A stretch of 64,000 bases of DNA from Rhizoclosmatium globosum (lineage: Eukaryota; Chytridiomycota; Chytridiomycetes; Chytridiales; Chytriomycetaceae): NCBI GenBank assembly GCA_002104985.1, contig MCGO01000072.1, forward strand, positions 1-64,000, read 5' to 3'. The notes beneath the pieces are model-generated. The model was not told the DNA's origin. It did no database searches and saw only the letters and a list, made by a program, of their open reading frames with translations. The translations under genes were made by a program, and so were the position numbers. Below, piece after piece: positions 1 through 8,995 of this stretch (positions are counted from its first letter, which is position 1; every line of letters starts with the position of its first letter).

Positions 1-358
1 GCAAGTGCCTCTGTCTTTGCTGACAGAGCTCCAAACCCTTTTTTTCTGTGTTTACTACATCATACAATACTTTTCATAGTATTTTTGGTATAGATTTAGG
101 GTTAAACACTTTGAACCAGCTTGGTTTTCTTGCTCTTTTCATAGGTAGCTAAGGAACCCAAAACAACTACTTGCAGCCCCAGAAATATGCCCAACCTTGT
201 GGGGCATAGCTATTGAAAGAGATTCAAGTTGTGTAGATGCAGATTTAGGGTCACAAGACGCTGGGGGCCTCTGTTGTTGTGGTAGCAAGTGCCTCTGTCT
301 TTGCTGACAGAGCTCCGAAACCCTTTTTTTCTGTGTTTACTACTTCATACAGTACTTT
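1..358. repeat. Pair of direct repeats, spacing about 284 bp
   Basis: Positions 1-74 and 285-358 are near-identical. Both begin GCAAGTGCCTCTG, run through a T-rich stretch and end near a CATACARTACTTT motif. The first copy starts exactly at the window edge, so the repeat may extend to the left. The sequence between them has no coding potential. It probably belongs to a transposon tail or a tandem repeat next to the LINE fragment that follows. Confidence 0.75.
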
Positions 359-384
359 GCAAATGGAAACACGATACGCTTGCA

Positions 385-474
385 ACACGAGCCCACAGAC
401 AACCGGATCGGTGGTCTGGGTTGAAATATGAAATAATCATCTTGAATGATCCGGAAACAGAAGAACAACATTAA
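385..474 (+). pseudogene. Small LINE fragment, plus orientation
   Basis: Translation of this stretch ends in NDPETEEQH. The same peptide occurs in the minus-strand LINE segment at 1659-2423, and the flanking residues are weakly similar. This is a short decayed fragment of the same LINE family in the opposite orientation to the main copy. It has no start codon of its own. The fragment sits directly after the second direct repeat. From 475 to 1075 I see no convincing gene, only AT-rich sequence. Confidence 0.55.
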
Positions 475-1075
475 TCCTGATAATCAACTGGAACACTTTC
501 CAGCCATCTATAAAATCGCTCTATCCCTGTATAAGGTCAGAGTTGCGGTTTTGAAGCAAGCCTATTGTGGTGTTTCTTCATAGTGGTTTTGGTGGTGAAA
601 AGCAAAATCTGTTAACTGCTGGCAGTATGTGTAATTGCACAAAAATTTGTCTGCCCCAAAGAAAAGACACCCACAATTCTGCAAGAAATTTATTAATAGA
701 ACTGCAAGGAAAGTGGCCCAACCGCCTCAAACCCCCCCCTTTCAGAAACAGGTTGGCAAGCAACCTGCAATGAGCACTGATTTGCTGTATTAACTTGGGT
801 TGATATTGACCTAAATCAAGCAACTACGGGATTGGATTGTCACCATCCCATTGAAAGAGTATGTCTACTTCATCTGAATCACCTGAATCTGTCACTAACA
901 TCTTCTCAAGAGTCATGTCCCAAAACTAACACTGCCAATTACAACCAGCCAAACAAGTCCCTGCCTATTTTTACTGTGCTTGCAATAGTACGCGTTTTTA
1001 TTGTTGCTTGTGAGAGCTTGTTTCTGCAGAGTCTTTATCCTGAAACAAACAAACCAACTGTTTGATTTGATTATA

Positions 1076-1528
1076 CTAACAAGCAAGGACATCTGTTTGG
1101 AACGTGGCTGCCATCTCACAACAGACCCCAAAACTATACATTAGACAGTGTGAATAATTCTCTTTGTTTGATGTTGAATTTGCTTCTTTCCAGACATTTG
1201 AATGTTTGGATAACTGCCATGTTGTCAATGTACCGTTTACTCCTAGAAGGGCAGCGTTGGCGGCATACATTTCCGCGTTGGTTGAGGATGCATTTCCCTC
1301 AATTCCAAAGTTGATTCTTCTTCCTTTTTGGGTGCCGTCCCAGGCAACTACAGCGCCAGCTAGACTGGGTTTTCCATTGATAAATGTAAGGGACCCATCT
1401 GAGTATATGGTGTCTCTTGTGTTACACTCTCTAGCTCTCAGTGTTCCTATAGCCGTGATCAGCTCTTGTGGACCTTCAAAGTAGATTGCTGCTCTGTTTT
1501 GACCATTTGTTTTTTCCTCCTCTGTCAC
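1076..1528 (-). pseudogene. LINE RNase H domain
   Basis: The translation contains the first RNase H strand with its catalytic aspartate (IYSDGSL), the glycine/alanine-rich strand after it (LAGAVVAWDG) and the helix with the catalytic glutamate (TNAEMYAANAAL). The later aspartate motif is not seen before the frame ends, so the domain is probably incomplete. It is the 3'-most coding part of the minus-strand LINE and lies just downstream of the post-RT segment, separated by about 130 bases with a frame break. Confidence 0.75.
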
Positions 1529-1658
1529 TCCTAGTGGGCTTTCATGTTTTGTTTCGAGGTCATTGGTTTCCCTTGGTATTGAGTCGTTTACAGATGTATT
1601 TGTTTTACATTCTATTATTTGGCGGGATGTAAATTGCTGTCGGTCTTCTGCTGGTTGT

Positions 1659-2420
1659 TCATTTGTTTATGTCAGCAAGTTCATAGAGTTTGTTTGACTG
1701 GTCTTTGTTCGACCATATGTTCATGAAGCCGTCTTGTTTGTAAAGTATGCATTTTCCATTGTGAAGGTAGCCCTGAGTGCAGGTCTTTCCATTGCACTCA
1801 ACAATGAATGTTCTGTTTTGGTGTTCTATTGCAAATGTATATTTGTTGTTACCCTCGTAGTCATTTTCTGTCAATTCAACATAATGATGAAGTCTGTGTG
1901 TTGTTGTTCCTTCGTCTTGCTCAATTCCCATGATTTCTCCATAATGCTGTTCTTCTGTTTCAGGGTCATTCCTGGTGACTATCTCGTGCTTTTTACCCAG
2001 GCCACAGATTCGGCTGGCTGTGGGCTCTGTTGCAAACGGGTTTGGTCTTGTCCTTTTTATAAGACTGAGCCTGGTTCTGTTGGTGGTGTCCTTCCTGTTC
2101 AAAGCATTTGTTAGCTTCCTAAACCAGTTGTAGTCAGTCTTGTCAAATTGGGGAAATCGTGTTTCCATTTGCTTGGGAGTGAGTATCTTTTCACTGAAGT
2201 AGCATAGTACTTGTTCCACAAAGATTATGTTGTGTCTGCTGAGGTGTTTGGAGATCTGGTTATAGATTACCCAGTTGTCTATTGCATGGAAGACTGATGT
2301 TTCTCCTCCCCTAACTTTGCCAAATTCTTTTTTTATTTCCTGGGTGATTGGATCAATGTGCCTGATTGCATTCATTGTTATGGCCTTGGAGTGAAATCTA
2401 TGTACCTCAGTTTTATAAAC
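1659..2420 (-). pseudogene. LINE post-RT segment
   Basis: An open frame of about 250 residues joins on to the reverse transcriptase block once the insertion at 2426-6285 is removed. The joined reading is PQI-LVVYKTE, still in frame. No named domain is recognised; in these LINEs the stretch between RT and RNase H is poorly conserved. A short peptide here (NDPETEEQH) also occurs in the fragment at 385-474. The frame begins at the insertion junction, so it has no genuine start codon. Confidence 0.7.
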
Positions 2421-2428
2421 CACTAGTG

Positions 2429-2580
2429 CGTTAACCGTTATATGATATTATTTATTATTTACTATATATATTGTGTTGGTGTATTATGAATAGACCTTGA
2501 GGGAAGGAATTAAATCTATTCATAATACACCAACACAATATATATAGTAAATAATAAATAATATCATATAACGGTTAACG
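2429..2580. repeat. Perfect 65-bp inverted repeat (hairpin)
   Basis: Arms 2429-2493 and 2516-2580 are exact reverse complements, separated by a 22-base spacer. The arms are AT-rich and begin CGTTAACCG. Just outside lie CACTA (left, 2421-2425) and TAGTG (right, 2581-2585), which extends the symmetry imperfectly. The structure sits between the LINE junction and the transposase ORF. Perfect identity over 65 bp implies a recent origin or active maintenance. Confidence 0.95.
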
Positions 2581-2603
2581 TAGTGAATCCTTTTGCCTGG
2601 CTC

Positions 2604-3789
2604 ATGGACGCTGAAGATGACTTGCGTGCTATTCGTGGGCCTGATCGTATCAAGGCCAGGGAGTGGCGCAATCTAATCTTTGGTCCTGCAACTGGGTCAG
2701 AAGAGTTCCGAAGAACTTTCAGAGTGACACGGGCCACTTTTGATCACATACTGACCCACATTCGTCCACGTCTTGACAAGGGTCCATTGGATTCCAAAGT
2801 AGGCAAGCCACGTACTCCAAGTCGTGATCAGTTGGGAATGGCACTTGCGTATGTTGCCACAGGACAACCACTCCGCACTGTTGGAGGCTGGTTTGGGTAC
2901 GGTGAAATGACTGCTGGAGATTCTGTGCGACGATGTGCTACTGCTATTATTGAATCATTTGAGGATGTGATCAGTCTTCCAGACGTTGGATCAGTTTGCT
3001 GAGTTGGGTGGACTCCCAAATGTGGGTCTGGATATGGATGGGAGCTACACCCTGATTGAAGCTCCAGGAGAAGGAGCTGATGTCCCCGGTGGTCCATACG
3101 TCAAGAAAGATTTCTTTTGCCACAAACAGTTCTATGCAATCTTGCTTCTAGCTGCTTGTGATGCAGATATGCTATTTTGATTTATTGATGTGGGATGGCC
3201 TGGATCCACTTCTGACTCGGCAGCGTTCGAAAACAGTGAGCTGGGGCGGAATGTTGATACTTTACTGCCTCCCCATGTTGTTATTCTTGGAGACAAGATT
3301 TTTACCAACTCTGATCGTGTTATTACGCCCTTCAAAAGGAACAGACGAACACTGGCAAACCTTCGAACAAACCGATACAACAAGCGACATTGCAAGACTC
3401 GTGTAGTCATTGAAAACGCATTTGGACGCCTCAAAACTCGCTTTAGAATATTGCGTGGATCTATGGGTGTGGATACTCGTGCCGTTCCGGATGTGGTCAT
3501 GATGTGTTGTATTCTGCACAACATCTGTCAGTCACGAAACGATCCTTTGGAGGAGGAAGAAGTACAGGAATTTATTGAACGGGAGCGATTGACAGATGTG
3601 GAGAATAGGGAAGCATACTTGATGAGTCTTGAGGAACTTGGGGAGGATGAGGAAATGTTGGATTTACTCTTGCATCCTGTCTTTGACTTGGATGTCAATC
3701 GTATGAATCTGCAGTATACTTCGCGAACTGGAAACGTGGCTGCTCCTGGGATGCGAATGAGGGAGGCATTTGCAGAGTTTTTGATGTGA
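2604..3789 (+). pseudogene. Harbinger (DDE_Tnp_4) transposase, broken
   Basis: Transposase that would cut and paste the surrounding element. The N-terminal helix-turn-helix-like half (2604-2985) has the family features RVTRATFDHIL and GMALAYVATGQPLRTVG. The catalytic half shows the first aspartate (GLDMDGSYTLI), the second in GDKIFTNSD and the glutamate in VIENAFGRLKTRFRIL, so the DDE triad is visible. Two lesions break it: a one-base frame change near 2985-2990 and an in-frame TGA at 3178-3180 between DADMLF and FIDVGWPGS. TGA ends other genes in this window, so it is a real stop. I chose the ATG at 2604; an upstream GTG at 2583 is less likely. Confidence 0.8.
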
Positions 3790-3872
3790 GCACTGAGCAA
3801 TAAAGCATATATTCAATTATTCATACATAAAATACTATCATACTATCATACAAATACATAAAACAACAAAAC

Positions 3873-5157
3873 TCATTCAGACTGGCCATCAGTTGGAGGC
3901 TTTGACGGGGCAAGAGCGCCCAAGAGGGCCAAAAACTTGGCGTTCTCAGTAGCAGCATGGAGGGCAGCATCTTTTCGGGTCTGATCTTGGTCCTTACGCT
4001 TCTCGTCTTGGTCAAGACCGTGTTGGCGAAGGGACTCCATATTGGTGGCTTGGGATTCCTTTTGGATGGCCAACGAAGCAACACCAGTTGCGTTTGCTTC
4101 ACCCATCAACGTCAAGTACTGCGATTGAAAGTCTGACATCCCTCTTTCACCACCACTAGTTCTTGCAGCAGCTTCCTTTTTGTTTTTGGCAGGCTTTGGT
4201 GTCTTCTTCACTGCAGACCCCTCAGCTTCCCTGATACGTTCCAATTCTTTAGCTGCTTTCTCTTTGCGCATTGCCTTCTTTCCACTTCCTTCTCCAGCTG
4301 GAGTCTCCTTGGCTTTTCTCTTCTTCCCTCTTTCCCCGTCTTCCATTACCTCCTCTTCAACCACCACCCCTTTCTTCTTCTTCTTCTTCTCCACCACTTC
4401 CACAACGTCTTCTTCCTGCACGACCATCTCAAACTCAGCTTCACAATCCTCTCCAACCCCAGACTCTTTCCGTGTCACAGCAGCAAGATCTGCCGAGATA
4501 CCGCGTACACCATCCTCTTCTGCCACCTTCTTGGCATCATTTTCGTCGTACCCTTTTGCAAAGGCAGTCATTGGAGTGTCAGACTTTGGCTCCAGTGGCG
4601 GAGCACGGTCAATGCGGCCAGATGACATGGAGTTGCGACTACTATATGGACCCTTCACGGCTGACGAGTTCCCAAGGATTGTAGTGATTTTGTCGTAGTA
4701 AGGTGGCTTGGGTTCTGAGGCAGATCCTGAGCCCTTGTCCCCTTTCACCTTCTTTGCGAACTTAGTGACAAGGCCCAACAGAGCCTTCCATTTCGACTTG
4801 CAGGAATCTCCATTCAAGGTTGGTGGGACGTCATCATCTTCCTCATCAGACTTGTCACTATCAGCATTCATTGTATCATAGATCTAAAGATACAGACAAT
4901 GAGCAGGCAATTGAGACATCAGTTGGAGTCATAAAAACCTTTTCTGGCATCGCATTCCAAGAGGCCATCTGGACCTGTGCTTGAGAAAAGACCAACTTCC
5001 AGTCATCCTTGACACAACTGAGTAGCCCCTCAACTTCCTTCTCATTCCATCGATGGGATGCCTTCCGTATGACTGGAATTGGGGCAGGAGCAGGGATGGG
5101 AGCCTTATTGGCCTTAGTCTTTGTCGTCATCAGTTTGTTCAGAGTTTTTGCTTTCAT
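3873..5157 (-). CDS. Harbinger accessory protein, Myb/SANT-like
   Basis: Likely the DNA-binding partner of the Harbinger transposase, which in this superfamily helps nuclear entry and recognition of element ends. Exons 5157-4918 and 4883-3873 join in phase across a 34-nt intron, giving about 416 residues. A SANT-like helix pair is seen around HRWNEKEVEGLLSCV and CKSKWKALLGLV. The rest is acidic, then very lysine/alanine-rich with coiled-coil character. The stop lies about 80 bases from the transposase stop. The intron has a weak GTCTCA donor, so the splice is inferred. Unlike the transposase, this ORF is intact. Confidence 0.65.
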
Positions 5158-5400
5158 TAAATCCTCATCGACCGAAAAACAACCCAAATCCTCGTCAAAT
5201 CCAGCTTATCAGGATTTTTTCAAAAAAACCACTTGGGTGCTTAAAAATCCTTTAATAGAGATGTGCTGGATTTATCGGGGATCGAAATACCGCTAAAGTC
5301 CGGTAATCAACGGTCCCTCGCATCGTCATTTATCGTTCTTTATCGCTTATCGTTCCGTATCGTGCAATATCGATTCAGGGTCCAAAGTTGGTAAAACTCT

Positions 5401-5470
5401 TTCGTCGGGAGTCGAACTAGGGAAGCGAAAGCAACAGGCTCCCGTCACACCCACTAAGCTAAACATCCAC
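5401..5470 (-). other. tRNA-like Pol III promoter, left arm
   Basis: On the minus strand an A-box-like TTAGCTTAGTGG is followed about 45 bases later by a B-box-like AGTTCGACTCC. The spacing and sequence resemble a tRNA gene or a tRNA-derived SINE head. The stems are too imperfect for a functional tRNA. Transcription would run outward, toward the left end of the element. Confidence 0.5.
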
Positions 5471-5655
5471 TGCAGACGTGAAATCGGTTAGGACTATAGC
5501 CCTATTTACAATTCAAATCAAGACCAATCAAGACAAGATGATATAGACTCTAATGGGAAGGAAGGTGTGGATATTCTTTTATTATGTAATAAACTAAGAC
5601 CTCCGTTGCTGATTAGCCATTTTGTACTTGGTTGATGTGTGTATGAGTGTTTAGC

Positions 5656-5848
5656 CTAGTGAGTCCAGTGCGGAAAGTGAGGATGCGGTAGAGAATGATG
5701 ATGATGAGGATGAGGAACAGGATGTTGGAGATAGAAAGGAAGTTAATGACTCCTCTGATGATGTTGAAGAGGGCAAAGAAATTCAGTTGAGACCACGTTC
5801 AAAACGCAGAAAGGCAATAACTAAATTTCATTTATTTGTTTTTGAATA
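5656..5848 (+). other. Acidic exon-like open frame inside the inverted-repeat element
   Basis: An open frame follows a possible TTTAG splice acceptor and encodes about 63 residues ending at TAA. It is rich in Glu, Asp and Ser and then turns basic (RPRSKRRKA) before the stop. It has no ATG, so it would be a terminal exon or a relic. Acid-basic tails of this kind occur in many nuclear and transposon proteins; I do not recognise it. Confidence 0.35.
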
Positions 5849-5962
5849 AAGTCAAACGGAATACCTTGACTTAAATTATAAGACTTCATATGCACGGTAA
5901 AAGATTTCGAGTTGATGAGTATGATTTCGGTATACATTCTTGTTAGTTTTCTCCGAAAATGT

Positions 5963-6035
5963 CAGTCTGTTGCTCAGTGGTCTTGACAGCGGTGTTGAAC
6001 GGCCAACGTCCCAGGTTCGACCCGTGTTGAGGCAC
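5963..6035 (+). other. tRNA-like Pol III promoter, right arm
   Basis: TTGCTCAGTGG (5970-5980) matches an A box and AGGTTCGACCC (6014-6024) matches a B box, at tRNA-like spacing. It lies on the plus strand and points outward to the right end, mirroring the left-arm copy. Flanking stems are imperfect. It is best read as a tRNA-derived SINE head rather than a working tRNA. Confidence 0.6.
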
Positions 6036-6287
6036 TTTTATCCCTCAAGGAGAGAAAAATGAGGCGCGTGGGACGATCGGTAAAGATCGGTAAACCACGA
6101 TAAATTACCGGCGAATAACGATATATACCGTGCTTTACGGTATGGGACGGTAATCGCTGATATGGTACGATAATTATCGTGCCTCTATCGGTCATTAGCG
6201 ATAACGACGATAGCTGCGATCCAGATCGGTAAATAGCGTACCAATACCGATCTTTATCGGTATTCTCAGAAATCCAGCACATCTCTA

Positions 6288-7428
6288 ATATCTGGGGACC
6301 TCTAATGGTTTGTTTCTGTTTGGCTTTTTGTTTTACAACTTTCTTGACAAGACTATAGTAGTGGTCAACCTCATTTTCTGTAAGGGAGAGTGTTTGCCAC
6401 TTATATCTGATTTGCATCAGTAGCACTGTGTTCATTATGAGTATTATGCCCTTGTCTGTTATGCGTTTTGTCTGGAGTATTTTAATTGTGTCTTTGATTT
6501 GCTTTTCAATCATTGTTCTGCCAGTTTTGCCAAGGTTATCTGCTGAAAAGTCATTTCCTAGTAGTCTCTCTCCTTGTTTTGGGTTCAAGATTTCTATGCT
6601 GGTGATATCACCCCAAGTGAGTTGTGTGTATTCGTTTGTTGGATTGATGGCAATGATTTTAACTTTGTTGGTGTTGGATTTTATAGTATTCCCTTCTTGG
6701 AACTCATATATGATTGATGCTTGTTTTTGTAGTTCTTGCCAGGATCTTGCAACATTTGTTGTGTCATCTACATAGGCTAGGGCGGTGATTTCTTCTGAGA
6801 GGATGTCTTCCTTCCATTCACCATCTACAAATTCGGTTTTTTGTTTTGCTTCTAGTGTCACACCTTTTGTATGTTTGTCCACGATGCAGAGCAGTGTATC
6901 CCAGAAAATTATCCATTCAATTGGTGCTAGTACTGATCCTTGTTGGATCATGGTGCCAACTGTGATGGTGTTTGTCTCACCAACTGCTGTTCTAACCTTG
7001 GCCTTGAGGCGTTTCTGTGTGTTGTATTTCCATGCTGAGTATTTGTAAGGGAGCTTTATGCGCTTATGTGACCACATTACTGCTTTTGAGCTCACTGAGT
7101 CATATGCCTTGGGAATGTCATTGAGTAGTAGATATGCTTCTCCATTTGTCTCAACACATGTGTCAATAACTGCTTGTATAATGTGGAGTACAGGATCTGT
7201 TGATTCTCCCGGGAGTGCAGAGAAGTTTCGCCCTTTCAGGATATTGTTTTCTTGGAGGATTGGTTTAAGTCTAAGGTATATTATCATCTCGTGTAGCTTG
7301 TATGCTGTTTCCAAGAGGGCAATTGGTCTTGTTTTCTTGATGTCAGCTCCCCAGTCTTCACTTTTTGGGATTGGGTTGATAATACTTAACAGCCATTGAT
7401 CAGGTGAGTCAGCATAGTCAATGCACAT
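6288..7428 (-). pseudogene. LINE reverse transcriptase domain
   Basis: Reverse transcriptase that would copy LINE RNA at the nicked target. Visible family motifs are RPIALLE (fingers), ILKGRNFSALPG, the QGSVLAP motif and the catalytic AYVDDT box near 6780. The thumb-side sequence ends at the insertion junction; minus-strand codons past 6287 belong to the inserted element and end at a stop near 5974. The catalytic aspartates are intact, but the frame is separated from the upstream blocks by breaks. Confidence 0.85.
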
Positions 7429-7433
7429 TTGTA

Positions 7434-8416
7434 TTACAATGTGAGAGTTTGGATGCAGATTTGGCCTCCATGAAGAAACAATTCCCTTTGAATTTTGCTG
7501 TCTCCTGGTGCTTTGTTTGCTCCCATTGATTTAAGGCTTTCCATGACTTCTGCCTCCGTTATTGGATCGTCCAAGGTGAGGAAGATCTCTGAGTCAATTT
7601 CGGGCCTTGGTTTGTATTCCTCTGCAAATATTGAGTCACTGCTAAATTCTTTATCAGGTCCAGCCTTAAACCACATTTCAACCTCTCTTGCAGTTTCAGC
7701 AAGAACTTTTGCTGGTTCATGTTCAATATAGGATTTACCATTCTCATCTTTCATTTGGATTTTGTTTAGTCTGACATTGCTATTTCTGTTGAGCATGCTG
7801 TTCATATATTTTCCTTGGTTTTCTTTGCAGTTGTGATCACGTTTGTCCGTGTTGTGTTTAATGTTGGCTTCTGTGATCTCCTTTTGTTTGTCTTCCATCA
7901 ATTTTTTCGCTGAGTCTCTTTCTTTTGTGAGCCATTCAATTCTTTTCTGTTTTAGTTCATTTTTTGTCAAGATGTTGCTTCCCATTTTAGGTGGGTCTGT
8001 GCTGTATTTGTGTTTGGCCACTTGGTATTGTAGTATGAGCAATTTGTTTTGCCGTTCAGTGATCCTGCCAGTGAGGTTTGATGGCTGTTTTGCTTCTTGA
8101 GGCATTCTTCTAGACGGCTGTATAGTTTGATATAGTTATTGCAGACTATTTCTTCTGCCCGTCTCCCCCCAACTGTCTTTGTTGGAATCAGGGTTTTAGC
8201 TGTGTCTAGTATTGTACGTTCAAGGTCGGTGATGAGATTTGTTAGTTCTTTCATAACAACTTCTTTAGTTTTCAGATCACATAGTCTCTCCTTTGTGGCT
8301 GGAGGTGAACAACCCATTGCTACTGCTTTTTCACTGTGTTCTTGAATGAGTTGTGGATTGTTTTGTTGCATAGGGAATTTTGCCTGTAAAAATTGTGCTC
8401 TTGGGAGTATGTTCAA
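7434..8416 (-). pseudogene. LINE linker between endonuclease and RT
   Basis: Two overlapping minus-strand frames (8416-7967 and 8105-7434) cover a lysine- and glutamate-rich region with coiled-coil character. It ends in the SMGANKAPGDS-type motif that normally opens the RT domain of LINEs. The change of frame where they overlap shows decay by indel. No separate function is assigned. Confidence 0.65.
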
Positions 8417-8455
8417 GGCTTCTAGGGCCTCAGAGGTGAGTTTCCCATAGTTTTC

Positions 8456-8995
8456 CTAGAGTTCTTTTGTCATTGCCTCAAGGTTAAGGATCTTTCGTTT
8501 GGGACACGCATATTCTGAGCCGGTCTGGAACAGGTCTTGTGTTGTTAGACATGCTATTACAGGCACATGGTTGGATATTTGGTATTCATACCACTCTGTT
8601 ACGCTGTCACAGTGTGTGATTTTTCCAGTGAGTTTGCTGTTGATCCATATGCTGTCTATTCGACTGGCTTGTACTGTTTTGTTGTTGTGTTTTGTGAATT
8701 TTGTGAATTGTTTGGTGTTGCCATTTACTAATCTAGATGCATCTTCATGCCCCGTCTTTGAGAGCATGTCAAGTATGCTGTTTCTTTTGGGAGGTCTTTG
8801 GTGTGTTCTCAGCGACATGGCATCTATCGAGTGTTTTGCTTCATTGCTATCTCCCATATAGATTCCGTTGGTGCCATCCATTTCATCTTGTTGCATCGTA
8901 CTCATCAGCCAGGTCTTGTACTCCATTGTATTGTTACGAATGTCATCAGTTGGCCAGTAGAAGTTGGTTATTCTTAATTTTCCTTGTTTGGGCAC
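8456..8995 (-). pseudogene. LINE APE-type endonuclease, N-terminus missing
   Basis: The translation carries the C-terminal half of an exonuclease-endonuclease-phosphatase fold: GDSNEAKHSID (the GDxN metal-binding motif), RIDSIWIN and the SNHVPVIA motif with the catalytic histidine. About the first hundred residues of the fold are absent upstream of 8995, where the sequence changes to unrelated AT-rich DNA. That places the 5' truncation point of this LINE copy near 8995. Confidence 0.8.

Larger units (their letters stand above)
2426..5255. mobile_element. PIF/Harbinger-type DNA transposon with two convergent ORFs
   Basis: The segment carries a DDE_4-type transposase on the plus strand and a Myb/SANT-like accessory protein on the minus strand. 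The two are convergent with less than 100 bases between their stop codons. Two separate proteins of these kinds are the hallmark of PIF/Harbinger and ISL2EU elements. The left edge abuts the LINE at a TA and continues straight into a long perfect palindrome. I could not find matching terminal inverted repeats on the right, so the exact ends are uncertain. The transposase is broken, so the copy is not autonomous. Confidence 0.75.
5256..6287. mobile_element. TA-flanked inverted-repeat element with tRNA-like sequence in both arms
   Basis: The ends are TA-GAGATGTGCTGGATTT (5256-5273) and its exact reverse complement (6270-6287), so terminal inverted repeats of 16 bp lie inside a TA duplication. 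Inside each end is a stretch dense in TTATCG/CGATAA words, and inside that a tRNA-like box pair. An acidic exon-like ORF occupies the middle. The TA duplication fits a Tc1/mariner-type MITE; the tRNA-like heads fit two SINE-like units placed head to head. No transposase is present. Confidence 0.7.
1076..8995 (-). mobile_element. 5'-truncated LINE (APE-RT-RNase H), interrupted by a 3.86-kb insertion
   Basis: Read on the minus strand, the order is endonuclease (8995-8456), linker (8416-7434), reverse transcriptase (7428-6288), then a gap made by another insertion, then the post-RT segment (2423-1659) and RNase H (1528-1076). This is the domain order of APE-type LINEs with RNase H. The N-terminal part of the endonuclease and anything before it are absent, which fits the usual 5' truncation on insertion. 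Several frame breaks separate the blocks, so this copy is dead. The family resembles the LINEs abundant in early-diverging fungi; that placement is from memory of the family, not from a search. Confidence 0.85.

Noticed and set aside
2421..2585. CACTA...TAGTG termini of a CACTA (En/Spm) transposon
   Set aside because: The span is only 165 bp, nearly all palindrome, with no subterminal repeats. The adjacent genes are Harbinger-type. The words are probably part of the junction by chance.
3178..3180. TGA read as a sense codon in the transposase
   Set aside because: SEC6, TFIIIC and other genes in the window end at TGA with normal protein lengths, so the code is standard.
4180..4698. Ser/Phe-rich plus-strand ORFs opposite the Myb-like gene
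   Set aside because: They are antisense shadows of a Lys/Glu-rich coding region; the composition explains the open frames.
5256..6287. hAT transposon ends (TAGAGATG resembles hAT termini)
   Set aside because: hAT elements make 8-bp target duplications. The 8 bases outside each end (TCCTTTAA and ATATCTGG) do not match, while TA does.
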